25,899 bases of DNA from CAVVYW01 sp963752605 (GTDB lineage Bacteria; Actinomycetota; Thermoleophilia; Solirubrobacterales; 70-9), in the NCBI GenBank assembly GCA_963752605.1, contig CAVVYW010000004.1, positions 1 to 25,899 of the forward strand. Reading direction: 5' to 3'. Both the position numbers and the translations under genes were made by a program. The notes beneath the pieces are model-generated. The model was given only the letters and a program-made list of their open reading frames with translations, was not told the DNA's origin and did not search any database. Shown here piece by piece: positions 1 through 7,843 of this stretch. Every line of letters starts with the position of its first letter. The first letter of the stretch is position 1.

Positions 1-29
1 CGGCGGCGCCGGGGGTCTGATCGGCGGCG

Positions 30-224
30 CTAGCCCGCCGTTCCGGCCTCGTCGTCCTCCACTTCGTCGAGCGGGACCACCTCCGCGGCGCATACCTTGC
101 AGAGCACCGCGCCGCCCTTCATCCCCTCGTCGAGCACCGTCTGCTTCTCGGCATCGGTCAGGGTCGCGCCGCAGTTCTGGCAGCGATCGGGAAGCTGCTC
201 AATGGTGCGTTCCTCGAGCTCCAT
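30..224 (-). CDS. Small zinc-ribbon-like protein
   Basis: This 64-residue protein has two CxxC pairs, C15/C18 (CQNC) and C42/C45 (CKVC), about 24 residues apart, followed by an acidic tail. That spacing is typical of a small treble-clef or zinc-ribbon fold binding one Zn2+. I do not recognise a named family and assign no function. The ATG at 222-224 is preceded on the minus strand by TAGGAT seven bases upstream, so the message may be leaderless, although AGGA could also act as a weak ribosome site. The stop codon lies in the palindrome CTAG at 30-33. The two pairs and the length make a real gene likely. Confidence 0.7.
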   Translation of the reverse strand: MELEERTIEQLPDRCQNCGATLTDAEKQTVLDEGMKGGAVLCKVCAAEVVPLDEVEDDEAGTAG

Positions 225-231
225 CGATTGA

Positions 232-237
232 ATCCTA
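232..237 (-). promoter_or_regulatory. Candidate -10 box, leaderless start of zinc-ribbon gene
   Basis: On the minus strand TAGGAT matches the TANNNT form of an actinobacterial -10 element and lies 7 bases before the ATG at 224. That spacing would put the transcription start at the start codon. No convincing -35 was found. AGGA within it could alternatively serve as a weak Shine-Dalgarno. Confidence 0.35.
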
Positions 238-272
238 AGCCCCGAACCACTGCTTCTCGTCCAATCCAGCGG

Positions 273-301
273 TTGAGAAAATCCATCTCCGGACCGATAC
301 T
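273..301 (+). promoter_or_regulatory. Candidate sigma-70-type promoter for small membrane gene pair
   Basis: TTGAGA (273-278), a 17-base spacer and GATACT (296-301) form a well-spaced -35/-10 pair. The ATG at 310 follows 8 bases after the -10, so the transcript would have almost no leader. This supports treating the two tiny downstream reading frames as expressed genes. Confidence 0.45.
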
Positions 302-309
302 GCGGTCAG

Positions 310-456
310 ATGCTTGGGGATGTGATGACCGTCGTAATGATCGTGGGTGTGATCGCCTTGAGTGTGGCCTGCGTCGTCTTCGCCCGGTTCTACTGGCGAG
401 AGCGAATGTCCGTCCTCGAACGGCAGCGAGCAGAGCGAGATAAGGAGCAGGTCTGA
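310..456 (+). CDS. 48-residue single-span membrane protein
   Basis: A short reading frame encodes one clear transmembrane segment (about residues 5-26, rich in V, I, A and M), then an aromatic/basic interface (FARFYWRER) and a charged helical tail ending at residue 48. The shape is that of a small type III membrane protein with a cytoplasmic amphipathic helix. I do not recognise the family. Support comes from the promoter at 273-301, the hydrophobic pattern, and the overlap of its TGA with the start of the next gene (CTGA, 453-456), which suggests translational coupling. Downstream in-frame ATGs (codons 6 and 10) are alternative starts. The DNA looks less GC-rich than neighbouring genes, which may indicate acquired sequence. 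Confidence 0.5.
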   Translation: MLGDVMTVVMIVGVIALSVACVVFARFYWRERMSVLERQRAERDKEQV

Positions 457-713
457 CTCTGCGCGAGATCGGCAGACGATTTGGCCAGGGCGCCGTTCCC
501 GGGCTAATTGCTGGCGAGGTCAAGACCCGCGACAAGCTCAGATGGGGAGCGGCCGGTGCGTTTCTCGGTATCGCCGGGACCAGGATCATTGGCTTTCCCG
601 ATGGCTTTCTGATCGGGGTCGCCGCCGCAGTCGCTCTTGGCGTGGTCCTAGGCTTTGCGCTTCGCGCCAAGAAGAGGGCAGCGGGCGTACCGGCCGACTC
701 CCTCGACTACTAG
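453..713 (+). CDS. 86-residue glycine-rich membrane protein, probable CTG start
   Basis: This frame is open from a stop at 441-443 to the TAG at 711-713 and has no ATG, GTG or TTG early in it. AAGGAG at 442-447 lies 5 bases before CTG at 453, and CTGA overlaps the previous gene's stop exactly as ATGA overlaps do, so I choose the CTG. The product has a basic N-terminus (LREIGRRFGQGAVPGLIAG), a basic patch (KTRDKLRW), and two glycine-rich hydrophobic spans (about residues 31-48 and 51-70, joined by a short turn). A basic RAKKRAAG stretch and the tail SLDY follow. It is probably an inner-membrane hairpin. No family is recognised. Together with the upstream 48-residue protein it forms a two-gene unit. 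Confidence 0.45.
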   Translation: MTLREIGRRFGQGAVPGLIAGEVKTRDKLRWGAAGAFLGIAGTRIIGFPDGFLIGVAAAVALGVVLGFALRAKKRAAGVPADSLDY

Positions 714-730
714 TGGAAGATTCGAAGGAC

Positions 731-781
731 CGCCGCTTTCCATGCAAAGCAGTGGTTGGAAAATCACACCCCTAAGCGGCG
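731..781. repeat. Perfect 8-bp inverted repeat between convergent genes
   Basis: CGCCGCTT (731-738) and AAGCGGCG (774-781) are perfect inverted copies 35 bases apart. They lie between the plus-strand gene ending at 713 and the minus-strand gene ending at 792. A long-loop bidirectional terminator is possible, but there is no clear T-tract. Confidence 0.3.
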
Positions 782-791
782 AAGGGGGCCG

Positions 792-3392
792 CTAGTACGG
801 CGGCAGCTGGTCGTACCAGTCCCCGAGCACCCTGAACGAGCCCCAGAAGCGCTGCTTGGCGCCCTCCTCGTCGAGGGACTCGTCGATGTCGGGGACGAAG
901 AGGGCGTCGGTGGTCGGGGTGAGCCGCTGAACCTCGCCCTCGATGGGCGCGATCTCCTCGGCCAGCGGCAGGTCGAGCCCGTTGAGCACCTCGAGGGCGT
1001 CCTCACCCATCACGACGACGATCCGCGGCTGGACGATGGCGATCTCCTCGCCGATCCTGGCGATGCACGCCTCGGAGGCGTGGCCCGGGTCGGTGAGCGG
1101 GCACTTGACGCAGAGGGTGCCGAAGACGACGATCGGGTCGATCGCGAGGCGCTTGAAGCTCTTCATCAGGGCATTCCCCGCGCGACCGTAGAACGCCACC
1201 CCCTCCTCGATCTCCGCCGGGGTGGCGGCGTGCTTCAGCATCAGGATGTCGGCCTGCGGATGGCCGGAGCCCTGGATCGGCATCACGTTGCCGCGCGGGC
1301 AGTCCTGGCAGACGGAGAGGTCCCTGCCCAGGTCATTCAGCTCGCGGATCGCCCGCTCCAGGTACTTCTCGCGGATCTCGTCGTCGGTTGCGGAGGACAC
1401 GCCGCCCTGCATCTTCTTCGGGCCCGCGCCCGCACCTTGCGAGTGCATCAACTCTTGCCCGCGCTGCGATTTCGGGTGCGCCGCGACTTCGGCCCCGGCG
1501 CCATCACGCGCCGCCAGCGAGGCCCCGCCGCGCCCGCCGCTGGTCTGCAGGAACTTGAGGGCCTGGACGTACACGAGGTTCTTGTGCTTGCGGACGATGT
1601 CCGCCTCCCGCATGGACTCGAGGAACTCCTGCGGCCCCTCGAAGTCGCGGAGCCGGATCTTGACGCTCCCCAGCCCCTGGGCGACATGGCTGTCCGAACC
1701 CGCCCCGGGGACGATCCGGTACTTCCGGGCGAAGCGCACCGCCTCCTCGTTGAAGGCGGAGAAGGCGATCCTCGGGTTGAACACCTCGAGGATGTCGATG
1801 TCCTGCACGACCTTCAGCAAGTGCTCGTAGTCCGGGACCGAGTGGAGCCGGTCGAACGGATGAGGCACGTAGACCAGGCCCCCCTGGCGCCGGATCTCGG
1901 CGATCGTCTCCGCCAACGACATCCCGCGCTCGATCTTCTCCTCCAGGAAGAGGCCAATCACCTCGCCCTCGTGAGCGGTCTTCACCTCCTCGGCGACGAT
2001 CACCTTGATGCCCCCGATCCTCTCGGCGATCTCACGGGCCTCGAACGCCCCGGAGATCTCGTTGTGGTCCGTGATCGCGATCGCGCCGAGTCCGCGCTCC
2101 TTCGCGGTCTCCAGGAGAACCTCGGCGGGCGTCGCGCAGTCCGGGGAGTGATCGGTGTGCATGTGCAGGTCGCAGTGGATGTACTCCCGGTCCGCGAGCC
2201 GGCGGCGGATCTCGGGATTCCCGGCCGGGTCGTGCCGCCGTGCGGCCAGCCGTCGGTAGGTCGCCTCGAGCTCGTCGGCCACCTGATCCCAGCCGCGTCC
2301 TCCACCGTTTGCGCGCGCGCTGGCTCGCAGCTCATCGCGGAGCGGGCGCTCACTGGAGAGCCGTTCGATCTGAGCGGCCAGCGTCACTGCGTCGCCGATC
2401 GGGAACAGCAGCCCCTGCTCGCCGTCGGCGACCAGCTCGCGATAGAGCTCCAGGTCGGAGACCACCGGGACCGCGCCGCCCGCCAGCGCCTTGCGGATCA
2501 GGGCAGGCGCGATCCGGACCCCGCCGGACGCGAGACAGACGATGTCCGCCCCCGCGATGAACTCGATCGGCTCACCGTCGGAGGGGCGGACCACCCGGAT
2601 CCGCTCGCGGAGGCGCTTGCTGACTCTCGCCAGGGGATCGGTGGGGCCGTCGAACCAGAGAACCGCTTCCCAGTCGAGGTCCTTCGGAAGCTTGCGCAGG
2701 CCGCGAAGCCAGAGACGCATCGCCCCGCGCTCCTCCTCCGCGACGTGGACGATCCGCACCCGCCCTTCGGATGGCGACGGCAGCGCGGGCTTGGCCACGT
2801 CCGCGCCCGGCGGGATCAGCTCGTACGCGCCGGGGAAGAAGCGCTCGAGAAGCTCGCCCGTCGCCTCGTTCGTGGCGGTGCGCTCATCGATCCGGCCGAA
2901 GAACACCTCGACCAGCTGCCGCGCCACCTGGGTGGAGATGACCCGTTCCACGGGCTCGTGGAAGGTGGCGACGTTGAGTGACTGCGAGTGCCGCAGAGCG
3001 GCCGAGCCCGGGCTGGGCGCGAACGGCTCGTGCACGTGGACGAGGTCGAGCGGCACCGACTCGAGCAGCTGCTCGAGCATGCGGCTGACGTCGAGCGGAA
3101 TCGGGCCGGGTCTGCGCCGCGGGCCACTCGGCAGCCGAACGCTCTGCCCGATCGCGAGCACCCGCGGGTTCTCCCCCTGAAGCAGCGACTTCGGATCATC
3201 CCGTGCTGTGCGGATCGCCCGCCGCGTGTCACGGATCGCGGTGCGCGAGTCGGACGGCGCGCAGACGATCATCCGGTGCCCCCGCTTGGCCAGCTCCTCG
3301 GAGGTGCGCTTGACGAACTCGTCGATCTCGTGCCGCGATCCCCACGGGTACGGACTGACCTGGGCAACGGCGAGCGAGTCGGCGGCGGCCAC
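792..3392 (-). CDS. Three-domain protein: PimA-like GT4, PHP phosphoesterase, UDG-like Fe-S domain
   Basis: One 866-residue reading frame carries three modules. Residues 1-385 resemble GT4 glycosyltransferases close to PimA (VSPYPW, DLVHVHEP at 116-123, VATFHEP, IPPGAD). However, the donor-binding EX7E glutamates appear replaced by R293 and K301, so sugar transfer is doubtful. Residues 403-610 are a PHP metal phosphoesterase with intact motifs: HCDLHMHTDHS (406-416), TDHNE (441-445), PHPFD (510-514) and SDSH (566-569). Residues 670-866 resemble family-4 uracil-DNA glycosylase. They keep probable Fe-S cysteines C695, C698, C764 and C776 and the FYGRAG motif, but the GEGPG and HPS catalytic motifs are not recognisable. 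A low-complexity linker (615-670) joins the last two. The start is GTG, with a TANNNT box 6 bases upstream. It follows ino1 behind a hairpin terminator. Domain calls are firm; the joint function is unknown. Confidence 0.85.
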   Translation of the reverse strand: MAAADSLAVAQVSPYPWGSRHEIDEFVKRTSEELAKRGHRMIVCAPSDSRTAIRDTRRAIRTARDDPKSLLQGENPRVLAIGQSVRLPSGPRRRPGPIPLDVSRMLEQLLESVPLDLVHVHEPFAPSPGSAALRHSQSLNVATFHEPVERVISTQVARQLVEVFFGRIDERTATNEATGELLERFFPGAYELIPPGADVAKPALPSPSEGRVRIVHVAEEERGAMRLWLRGLRKLPKDLDWEAVLWFDGPTDPLARVSKRLRERIRVVRPSDGEPIEFIAGADIVCLASGGVRIAPALIRKALAGGAVPVVSDLELYRELVADGEQGLLFPIGDAVTLAAQIERLSSERPLRDELRASARANGGGRGWDQVADELEATYRRLAARRHDPAGNPEIRRRLADREYIHCDLHMHTDHSPDCATPAEVLLETAKERGLGAIAITDHNEISGAFEAREIAERIGGIKVIVAEEVKTAHEGEVIGLFLEEKIERGMSLAETIAEIRRQGGLVYVPHPFDRLHSVPDYEHLLKVVQDIDILEVFNPRIAFSAFNEEAVRFARKYRIVPGAGSDSHVAQGLGSVKIRLRDFEGPQEFLESMREADIVRKHKNLVYVQALKFLQTSGGRGGASLAARDGAGAEVAAHPKSQRGQELMHSQGAGAGPKKMQGGVSSATDDEIREKYLERAIRELNDLGRDLSVCQDCPRGNVMPIQGSGHPQADILMLKHAATPAEIEEGVAFYGRAGNALMKSFKRLAIDPIVVFGTLCVKCPLTDPGHASEACIARIGEEIAIVQPRIVVVMGEDALEVLNGLDLPLAEEIAPIEGEVQRLTPTTDALFVPDIDESLDEEGAKQRFWGSFRVLGDWYDQLPPY

Positions 3393-3398
3393 GGGCTG

Positions 3399-3404
3399 AG
3401 GATA
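3399..3404 (-). promoter_or_regulatory. Candidate -10 box for three-domain gene (leaderless)
   Basis: On the minus strand TATCCT lies 6 bases before the GTG start at 3392, with no Shine-Dalgarno between. This fits a leaderless transcript starting at the GTG. No -35 is visible because the expected position falls in the hairpin at 3412-3436. Confidence 0.4.
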
Positions 3405-3411
3405 GATATGA

Positions 3412-3436
3412 GAAGCGCGCCCGGCGGGCGCGCTTC
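3412..3436 (-). terminator. Hairpin terminator after ino1
   Basis: GAAGCGCGCCC (3412-3422) and GGGCGCGCTTC (3426-3436) form a perfect 11-bp stem with a GGC loop. It lies between the ino1 stop and the start of the next minus-strand gene. There is no long T-run, as is common for intrinsic terminators in GC-rich actinobacteria. It probably separates the inositol-lipid operon from the three-domain gene. Confidence 0.6.
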
Positions 3437-3463
3437 CACAGGCGAATCCTGTCCGTCAGCCCG

Positions 3464-4639
3464 CTACTTCGCGGCAGCGGTCTCAGTCTGCTCGGCTCCC
3501 GCAGGCACGCCCTTCCGGGCGTACTTGGCGATGAACTCCTCCGTCATCTCCCGCGCGGCCGAGTCGGGGCGCTGGGTGTGCGGCGACTTCATCAGGTAGC
3601 TGGAGGGTCCGTCGAGCTCGCCGGCGATGCCGTTGTTGAGCGCCAGCTTCACGATCCGGGCGGCGTCGATCACGATGCCGGCCGAGTTCGGAGAGTCCCA
3701 GACCTCGAGCTTCAGCTCGACGTTGAGCGGCACGTCGCCGAACGCCTTCCCCTCGACGCGGATATGCGCCCACTTGCGGTCGGTGAGCCACGGCACGTAA
3801 TCCGAGGGCCCGATGTAGACGTCGTCGGCGGGCAGCTCGTGGTCCATGATCGAGGTGACCGCGTTCGTCTTGGAGATCTTCTTCGACTCCAGCCGCTCGC
3901 GCTCGAGCATGTTGTAGAAGTCCATGTTGCCCCCGACGTTCAGCTGGCTGGTGCGCTCCATCCGCACGCCGCGGTCGGCGAACAGCCTCGCGAGCTGCCG
4001 GTGCACGATCGTCGCGCCGACCTGGGACTTGATGTCGTCGCCGATGATCGGCATCCCGGCGTCCTTGAAGCGCTTGTTCCAGTAGTCCTCGCGGGCGATG
4101 AACACAGGGAGGCAGTTGACGAAGCCGACCCCGGCCGCGAGCGCCTGCTCGACGTACCACTTGGTCGCCTGCTCGGAGCCGACGGGGAGGTAACAGACGA
4201 GGACGTCGGTCTGCGTGTCCTGCAGGATGCCGACGATGTCGGCGGTCTGGCCCGGCGCCTTGGTGATCTTCTCCTTGAGGTACTTGCCGAGGCCGTCGTG
4301 GGTCATGCCGCGGTGCACCTTGACTCCGAGGTTCGGGACCTCCGAGAACTTGATCGTGTTGTTCTGACCGGCGAAGATCGCCTCGGAGAGGTCCTTGCCG
4401 ACCTTCTCCGAGTCGATGTCGAAGGCGGCGGTGAACTCGATGTCGCGCACGTGGTAGCCGCCCAGGTCCACGTGCATGAGGCCCGGCACCTGCTCAGCCG
4501 GATCGGCGTCCTTGTAGTACTCGACGCCCTGTACGAAGGAGCTCGCGCAGTTCCCGACGCCGACTATCGCGACCCGGACCTTGTCCTCGCGGGCGCCGCT
4601 GCGACTGGCTCCATTCGATTGACCGTTGACGGTGCTCAT
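3464..4639 (-). CDS. ino1: Inositol-3-phosphate synthase (myo-inositol-1-phosphate synthase)
   Basis: This 391-residue cytosolic enzyme converts glucose-6-phosphate to inositol-3-phosphate using NAD+, the first step of inositol lipid synthesis. The Rossmann NAD-binding start (VAIVGVGNCASS) follows a short 22-residue leader. Family-typical stretches follow: LVCYLPVGSEQA, FVNCLPVFIA, GDDIKSQVGATIVHR, NVGGNMDFYNML, and a DYVPWLTDRK segment. The length suits the actinobacterial type. The start at 4637-4639 is set by AGGAGG about 10 bases upstream. Translation in this frame continues open far upstream, but that extension is a shadow of the neighbouring gene. It lies 62 bp downstream of a CDP-alcohol phosphatidyltransferase that would use its product. 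The gene is intact and confidently identified. Confidence 0.95.
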   Translation of the reverse strand: MSTVNGQSNGASRSGAREDKVRVAIVGVGNCASSFVQGVEYYKDADPAEQVPGLMHVDLGGYHVRDIEFTAAFDIDSEKVGKDLSEAIFAGQNNTIKFSEVPNLGVKVHRGMTHDGLGKYLKEKITKAPGQTADIVGILQDTQTDVLVCYLPVGSEQATKWYVEQALAAGVGFVNCLPVFIAREDYWNKRFKDAGMPIIGDDIKSQVGATIVHRQLARLFADRGVRMERTSQLNVGGNMDFYNMLERERLESKKISKTNAVTSIMDHELPADDVYIGPSDYVPWLTDRKWAHIRVEGKAFGDVPLNVELKLEVWDSPNSAGIVIDAARIVKLALNNGIAGELDGPSSYLMKSPHTQRPDSAAREMTEEFIAKYARKGVPAGAEQTETAAAK

Positions 4640-4701
4640 GCCTGGAAATCCTCCTAGATGGTGTAGCTCAAAGCTGAAACGACACTTGCTGGGGTGGGCG
4701 G

Positions 4702-5376
4702 TTACACATCTTCGGCCGCGACCGGCTCGCTCGGCCCGCTCTCCCGCCCTTTCAGCGCATTGCGAACGTGCCAGACACGCTGCACCACGGTGAGGGCGGT
4801 GAGGGCGGCCATCACGTAGATCGCCGGGGCCAACAGCTCGAAGTCGAAGATGCCGGCTCCTTTCGCGAAGACTAGGCCCACCGACAGTATGACTACCCGC
4901 ACGGGGCGTGTCGCCAATCCCACCTTGCATTCCACGCCCAGTGCCTCGGCCCGCGCACGCGTGTAGGAGACCATCAGCGAGCCCAGGACCACGACCACGC
5001 ACATCGCGGCCGCAAATGAATCGCCCTGCTCGGCGAAGTGCGCGGCGACGGCCGTGAGCACGATCCCCTCCTCGATCCGGTCGAGCGTCGAGTCGAGGAA
5101 CGCCCCGAACAGCGTCCCCTTGCCGGAGATGCGCGCGTAGCGCCCGTCGAGCGTGTCCATCACCGATCCGGCGATGAAGGCGACGCCCGCGAGGAAGAAG
5201 TAGTCCTGCCAGATCAGGACGGCAGCGGCGAGGTTTCCGGCCAGTCCCACCATCGAGATCGCGTTCGGGGTCAGCCGCGACTCGATCAGCCGGTCGCGGA
5301 CCATCTCGCCGGCGGTCGGGGTCGGGGCCCCGTCGTTTTGGCCCGTCGCCGGGCGGCGCTCTTCCGTCACCTTCAT
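4702..5376 (-). CDS. pgsA: CDP-alcohol phosphatidyltransferase, probable phosphatidylinositol phosphate synthase
   Basis: This 224-residue membrane protein carries the complete CDP-alcohol phosphatidyltransferase signature DGxxARx8GxxxDxxxD (DGRYAR, then G, then FLDSTLD; roughly residues 76-98). The aspartates bind two metal ions. About six hydrophobic spans follow an acidic/polar N-terminus. Many members act on glycerol-phosphate, but the immediately downstream ino1 suggests this one joins CDP-diacylglycerol and inositol-3-phosphate to give phosphatidylinositol phosphate, as in mycobacteria. The ATG at 5374-5376 forms an ATGA overlap with the stop of the upstream PAP2 gene when that gene's frameshift is corrected, so translation is probably coupled. 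The family is certain; the inositol specificity is inferred from context. Confidence 0.88.
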   Translation of the reverse strand: MKVTEERRPATGQNDGAPTPTAGEMVRDRLIESRLTPNAISMVGLAGNLAAAVLIWQDYFFLAGVAFIAGSVMDTLDGRYARISGKGTLFGAFLDSTLDRIEEGIVLTAVAAHFAEQGDSFAAAMCVVVVLGSLMVSYTRARAEALGVECKVGLATRPVRVVILSVGLVFAKGAGIFDFELLAPAIYVMAALTALTVVQRVWHVRNALKGRESGPSEPVAAEDV

Positions 5377-6183
5377 GCCGGGGCGGCTTCGACCTCGGGC
5401 TCGGGCTCGGGGCCCGTGACCGGCCCACGGTCGCCATCGGCGCGGAACGACCAGTCCGGGTTGAGCCGCGCGGCGAGCAGCGCGACCCCGGCGGCCGCCG
5501 CCGCCACGACCCGCACCGAGCGCCGCGTCGAGCCAGAAGTGGTTGCCGCTCGCCACCACCACGTAGGTCATGAGCAGGGGATAGGCGAAGAGCAGCGCCT
5601 TCAGGGGCCGTGGCCGGACCAGCAGCGCCAGCGACCACGCGAAGATCATCGAGAAGGCCACGTGCATCGAGGGGACGGCGGCGAACGGGTTGAACAGCGG
5701 ATCGCCCGGCGCCGAGATCACCGGGTCGTTCCCCGTTACGGCGCTGGATGGGTCGAGGCCGAGCTCGGGAATGAAGCGCGGCGGCGCCGTGGGAAACGCC
5801 GCGTAGCAGAGGATCGAGATCGCCATGGCCGCCAGGACCATGTTGCGTACGAACCCGAAGCTGCCGCGCCAGCCGAGAAAGATCGCGGCGAGCATCAGGC
5901 AGCTTCCCTTGAAGTGGAGGTTCGCGTAGCCCCATCGCACGAACTCGCCGAGCCAGGCGGAGTCCACGGTCCAGCGCTGCACATCGGGCTCGATCAGCGT
6001 CCCGAGGGATCTCTCGACGCTGATCAGATCGCGAGCGTGCGCGAACGACTCGGTCATCCCGCCGGCAACGGCCCCGCGCGCATACCGCCACGCCACGTAG
6101 GCGAGCGCCACGATCGCAAACTGGATGATCAGATCGCGCGGGCCGCGCGGGAGCAGCCTCTCCTTGAGCTGCGCCGCGGTCAC
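5373..6183 (-). CDS. PAP2-family membrane phosphatase/phosphotransferase (frameshifted as sequenced)
   Basis: This polytopic PAP2_3 (AUR1/IPC-synthase-like) enzyme would act on lipid phosphates or transfer head groups. Conserved parts are FPTAPPRF, the PSMHVAFS motif and SGNHFWLDAALGA, which hold the catalytic histidines and aspartate. After LGA the frame degenerates. Removing one C from the CCC run at 5510-5512 restores VVAAAAAGVALLAARL and a tail ending in TGA at 5373-5375, giving 269 residues. The restored end matches the paralogue at 7840-8604 and makes a perfect ATGA overlap with the next gene, so I treat the shift as a probable sequencing or assembly error. Uncorrected, it would read through in frame into the CDP-alcohol transferase. 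The GTG start at 6181-6183 overlaps the upstream gene's stop (GTGA). Confidence 0.82.
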
Positions 6184-7843
6184 CTGCCCACCCCGCGCGT
6201 CACGGCACGCTCCCAGCCGCCGGTCGCCGGAGGCCTGTTGGCGCAGCGCGGGCCGCCCGACAGGGCCCGCCACGGCGCAAAGTCAACGCCGACCCGGAAG
6301 CGGCCGGGCTCCTTCACCTGGAGGACGGTGTCGCCGCGAGGCGACTGCTCGACGCATCCCGTGCCCTCCTCGATCGACCAGTACGGGGTCCAGTTCACCT
6401 TCACCAGCACGCTGCCTCGGCTCTCGGCGTCCACCACGAACCCCTCCGGGGTCAGCTTGACGAGCTCGCCGGCTCCGAACGCGACCGGAGCGGGATTCCT
6501 CACCCGGTAGACGCTCCAGTCGGGACTGCTGAAGGCCAGCTTCAGATAGGGCGTGCCCTGTGCGATCAGGCGCGCCTCGTTATCGGCCGCGTAATCGAGC
6601 GGTGCGCCGGGCACTGCGATGAAGCCGACACCAGGTCATCGAGCCAGAGCCGGTACTCGGTCGCGGTCAGGGTGTCCTTGTAGAAGAGGGGGTTGAGCTT
6701 GCGGTCGAGCTGCCGCTCCCAGCCTCGGGCGATGTAGATCCCGCGCGGGACGTAGGCGGACTCCCAGTGATGCCCCGCCGGCAGCACCTCGACCCGGTAG
6801 CTCTGGTGCCGGGGCGTGCCGCGGATGAAGTCGACGACCGGCGCGTAGTAGCCGGCGTTCACGGAGGGTTGGGCGTGGACCTCCTCGAGGTCGCGGATTA
6901 CCGGGGAGAACTGCCAGTAGACGAGCACCGGCGCAAGCAGGATCAGGGCGTAGCGCTGGCGCCGCCAGAGGCCGAGGGCGAGGACGGGGCCGAGCAGCAG
7001 GGCCCCCATCCGGGTCGCGTTGCCGCCCATCGGCGTGTCGATCAGGAACGCGCCGGCGAGGGCCGCCGTGTAGGCGGCGACCCCGTAGCGGAGCAGCCGC
7101 TCCTGACGGGGCAGCGCGAGGAACACGGCGATCGCGATCAGCAGCGCCGGCTGGAAGCTCGAGAAGACGAACGGCTCGGTGCCGCCCTCGGGGAAGGCGA
7201 CGGCGAGCGCCACGACGAGCCCGACCGAGGCGACCGCCAGCTCCAGGCCACGGCGCGTCCGGTGCGCCGCGGCGTACGCGACCGCCCCGCAGCCGAGGAA
7301 GAGCGCCGCGACCGGGCTCGCGAGAGCCGAGGCGGCGGCCAGGAAGACGCCGACCGAGCGCCAGCCGCGTTGGCTCGCAAACACGGCGGCAAGCGCGATC
7401 GCCACCCCGAGCGCGAAGGTCAGCCTGCCCGTGTACAGGCTGATCGACGCTCCCGCGGCGAACCAGATCACCCCGAGGCGCGCCCGCTCGCCCCACTCCC
7501 GGTAGGCGATCGCCGTGAAGAGCAGGGAGGCGATCAGGACGGCGAGGACGCCGACCTCCCTGGGACCGATCGCCGAGCCGAGCACCGGGAACAGGAGGCT
7601 GTATGCGGGCAGGTGATGGCCGCCGAACCAGAGGTTGTTCCAGGCCGAGATGCCCTCCTGGTCGAAGAGGCCTGAGCGGAAGACCTGTGCGGCGTGGTCG
7701 GCGCTCGAAGGCTGCACCAGCAGGTACAGGCCGCCCAGCGCCAGGGCGAGCAATCCCGGCTCGGCGTAGCGAGCCAGCACCTCTCTGGCGCGATCCGGCC
7801 GGCTCGGGACGCCGACCAGGTGCGCGCCGGCGCCTGCGCTCAA
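6180..7843 (-). CDS. Polytopic GT-C-like membrane protein (frameshifted as sequenced)
   Basis: The N-terminal 410 residues contain roughly ten hydrophobic spans. The first external loop (SADHAAQVFRSGLF, then NNLWFGGHHLPAYS) has acidic and histidine residues like those of GT-C glycosyltransferases, which use polyprenyl-phosphate sugars. A C-terminal extracytoplasmic domain follows. The frame breaks near 6630 after EYRLWLDD. One added base there continues into GFIAVPGAPLDYAADNEARL and on to the stop at 6180-6182, giving about 554 residues. The start is TTG at 7841-7843, overlapping the stop of the upstream PAP2 gene (TTGA) with no Shine-Dalgarno, so it probably depends on coupling. GT-C assignment is moderate; the substrate is unknown. 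A role in decorating inositol lipids is inferred from neighbours only. Confidence 0.72.

Noticed and set aside
714..791. Possible tRNA fragment or attachment site
   Set aside because: A TTCGAA and a GGTTGGAAAATC stretch caught attention, but there is no cloverleaf, no direct repeat and no integrase in the window.
756..2981. A 741-codon plus-strand open frame opposite the three-domain gene
   Set aside because: It is antisense to a gene with clear GT4, PHP and UDG motifs. Its product is low-complexity, rich in R, D, L and G, as expected from the codon bias of the other strand.
3578..4657. Long plus-strand open frame opposite ino1
   Set aside because: It is a shadow of the well-conserved inositol-3-phosphate synthase, with no recognisable domain or start signal.
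4640..6091. N-terminal extension of ino1 to an 875-residue protein
   Set aside because: The extension is an off-frame reading of the PAP2 and phosphatidyltransferase genes. The AGGAGG before 4639 fixes the start.
4702..6273. A PAP2-CDP-alcohol phosphatidyltransferase fusion protein
   Set aside because: The fusion depends on a one-base insertion at 5510-5512. The corrected frame gives a PAP2-like end and a perfect ATGA overlap, so two genes are more likely.
5038..6510. Long plus-strand open frame over the PAP2/pgsA region
   Set aside because: It crosses three minus-strand genes and its composition is antisense-like; no motif was seen.
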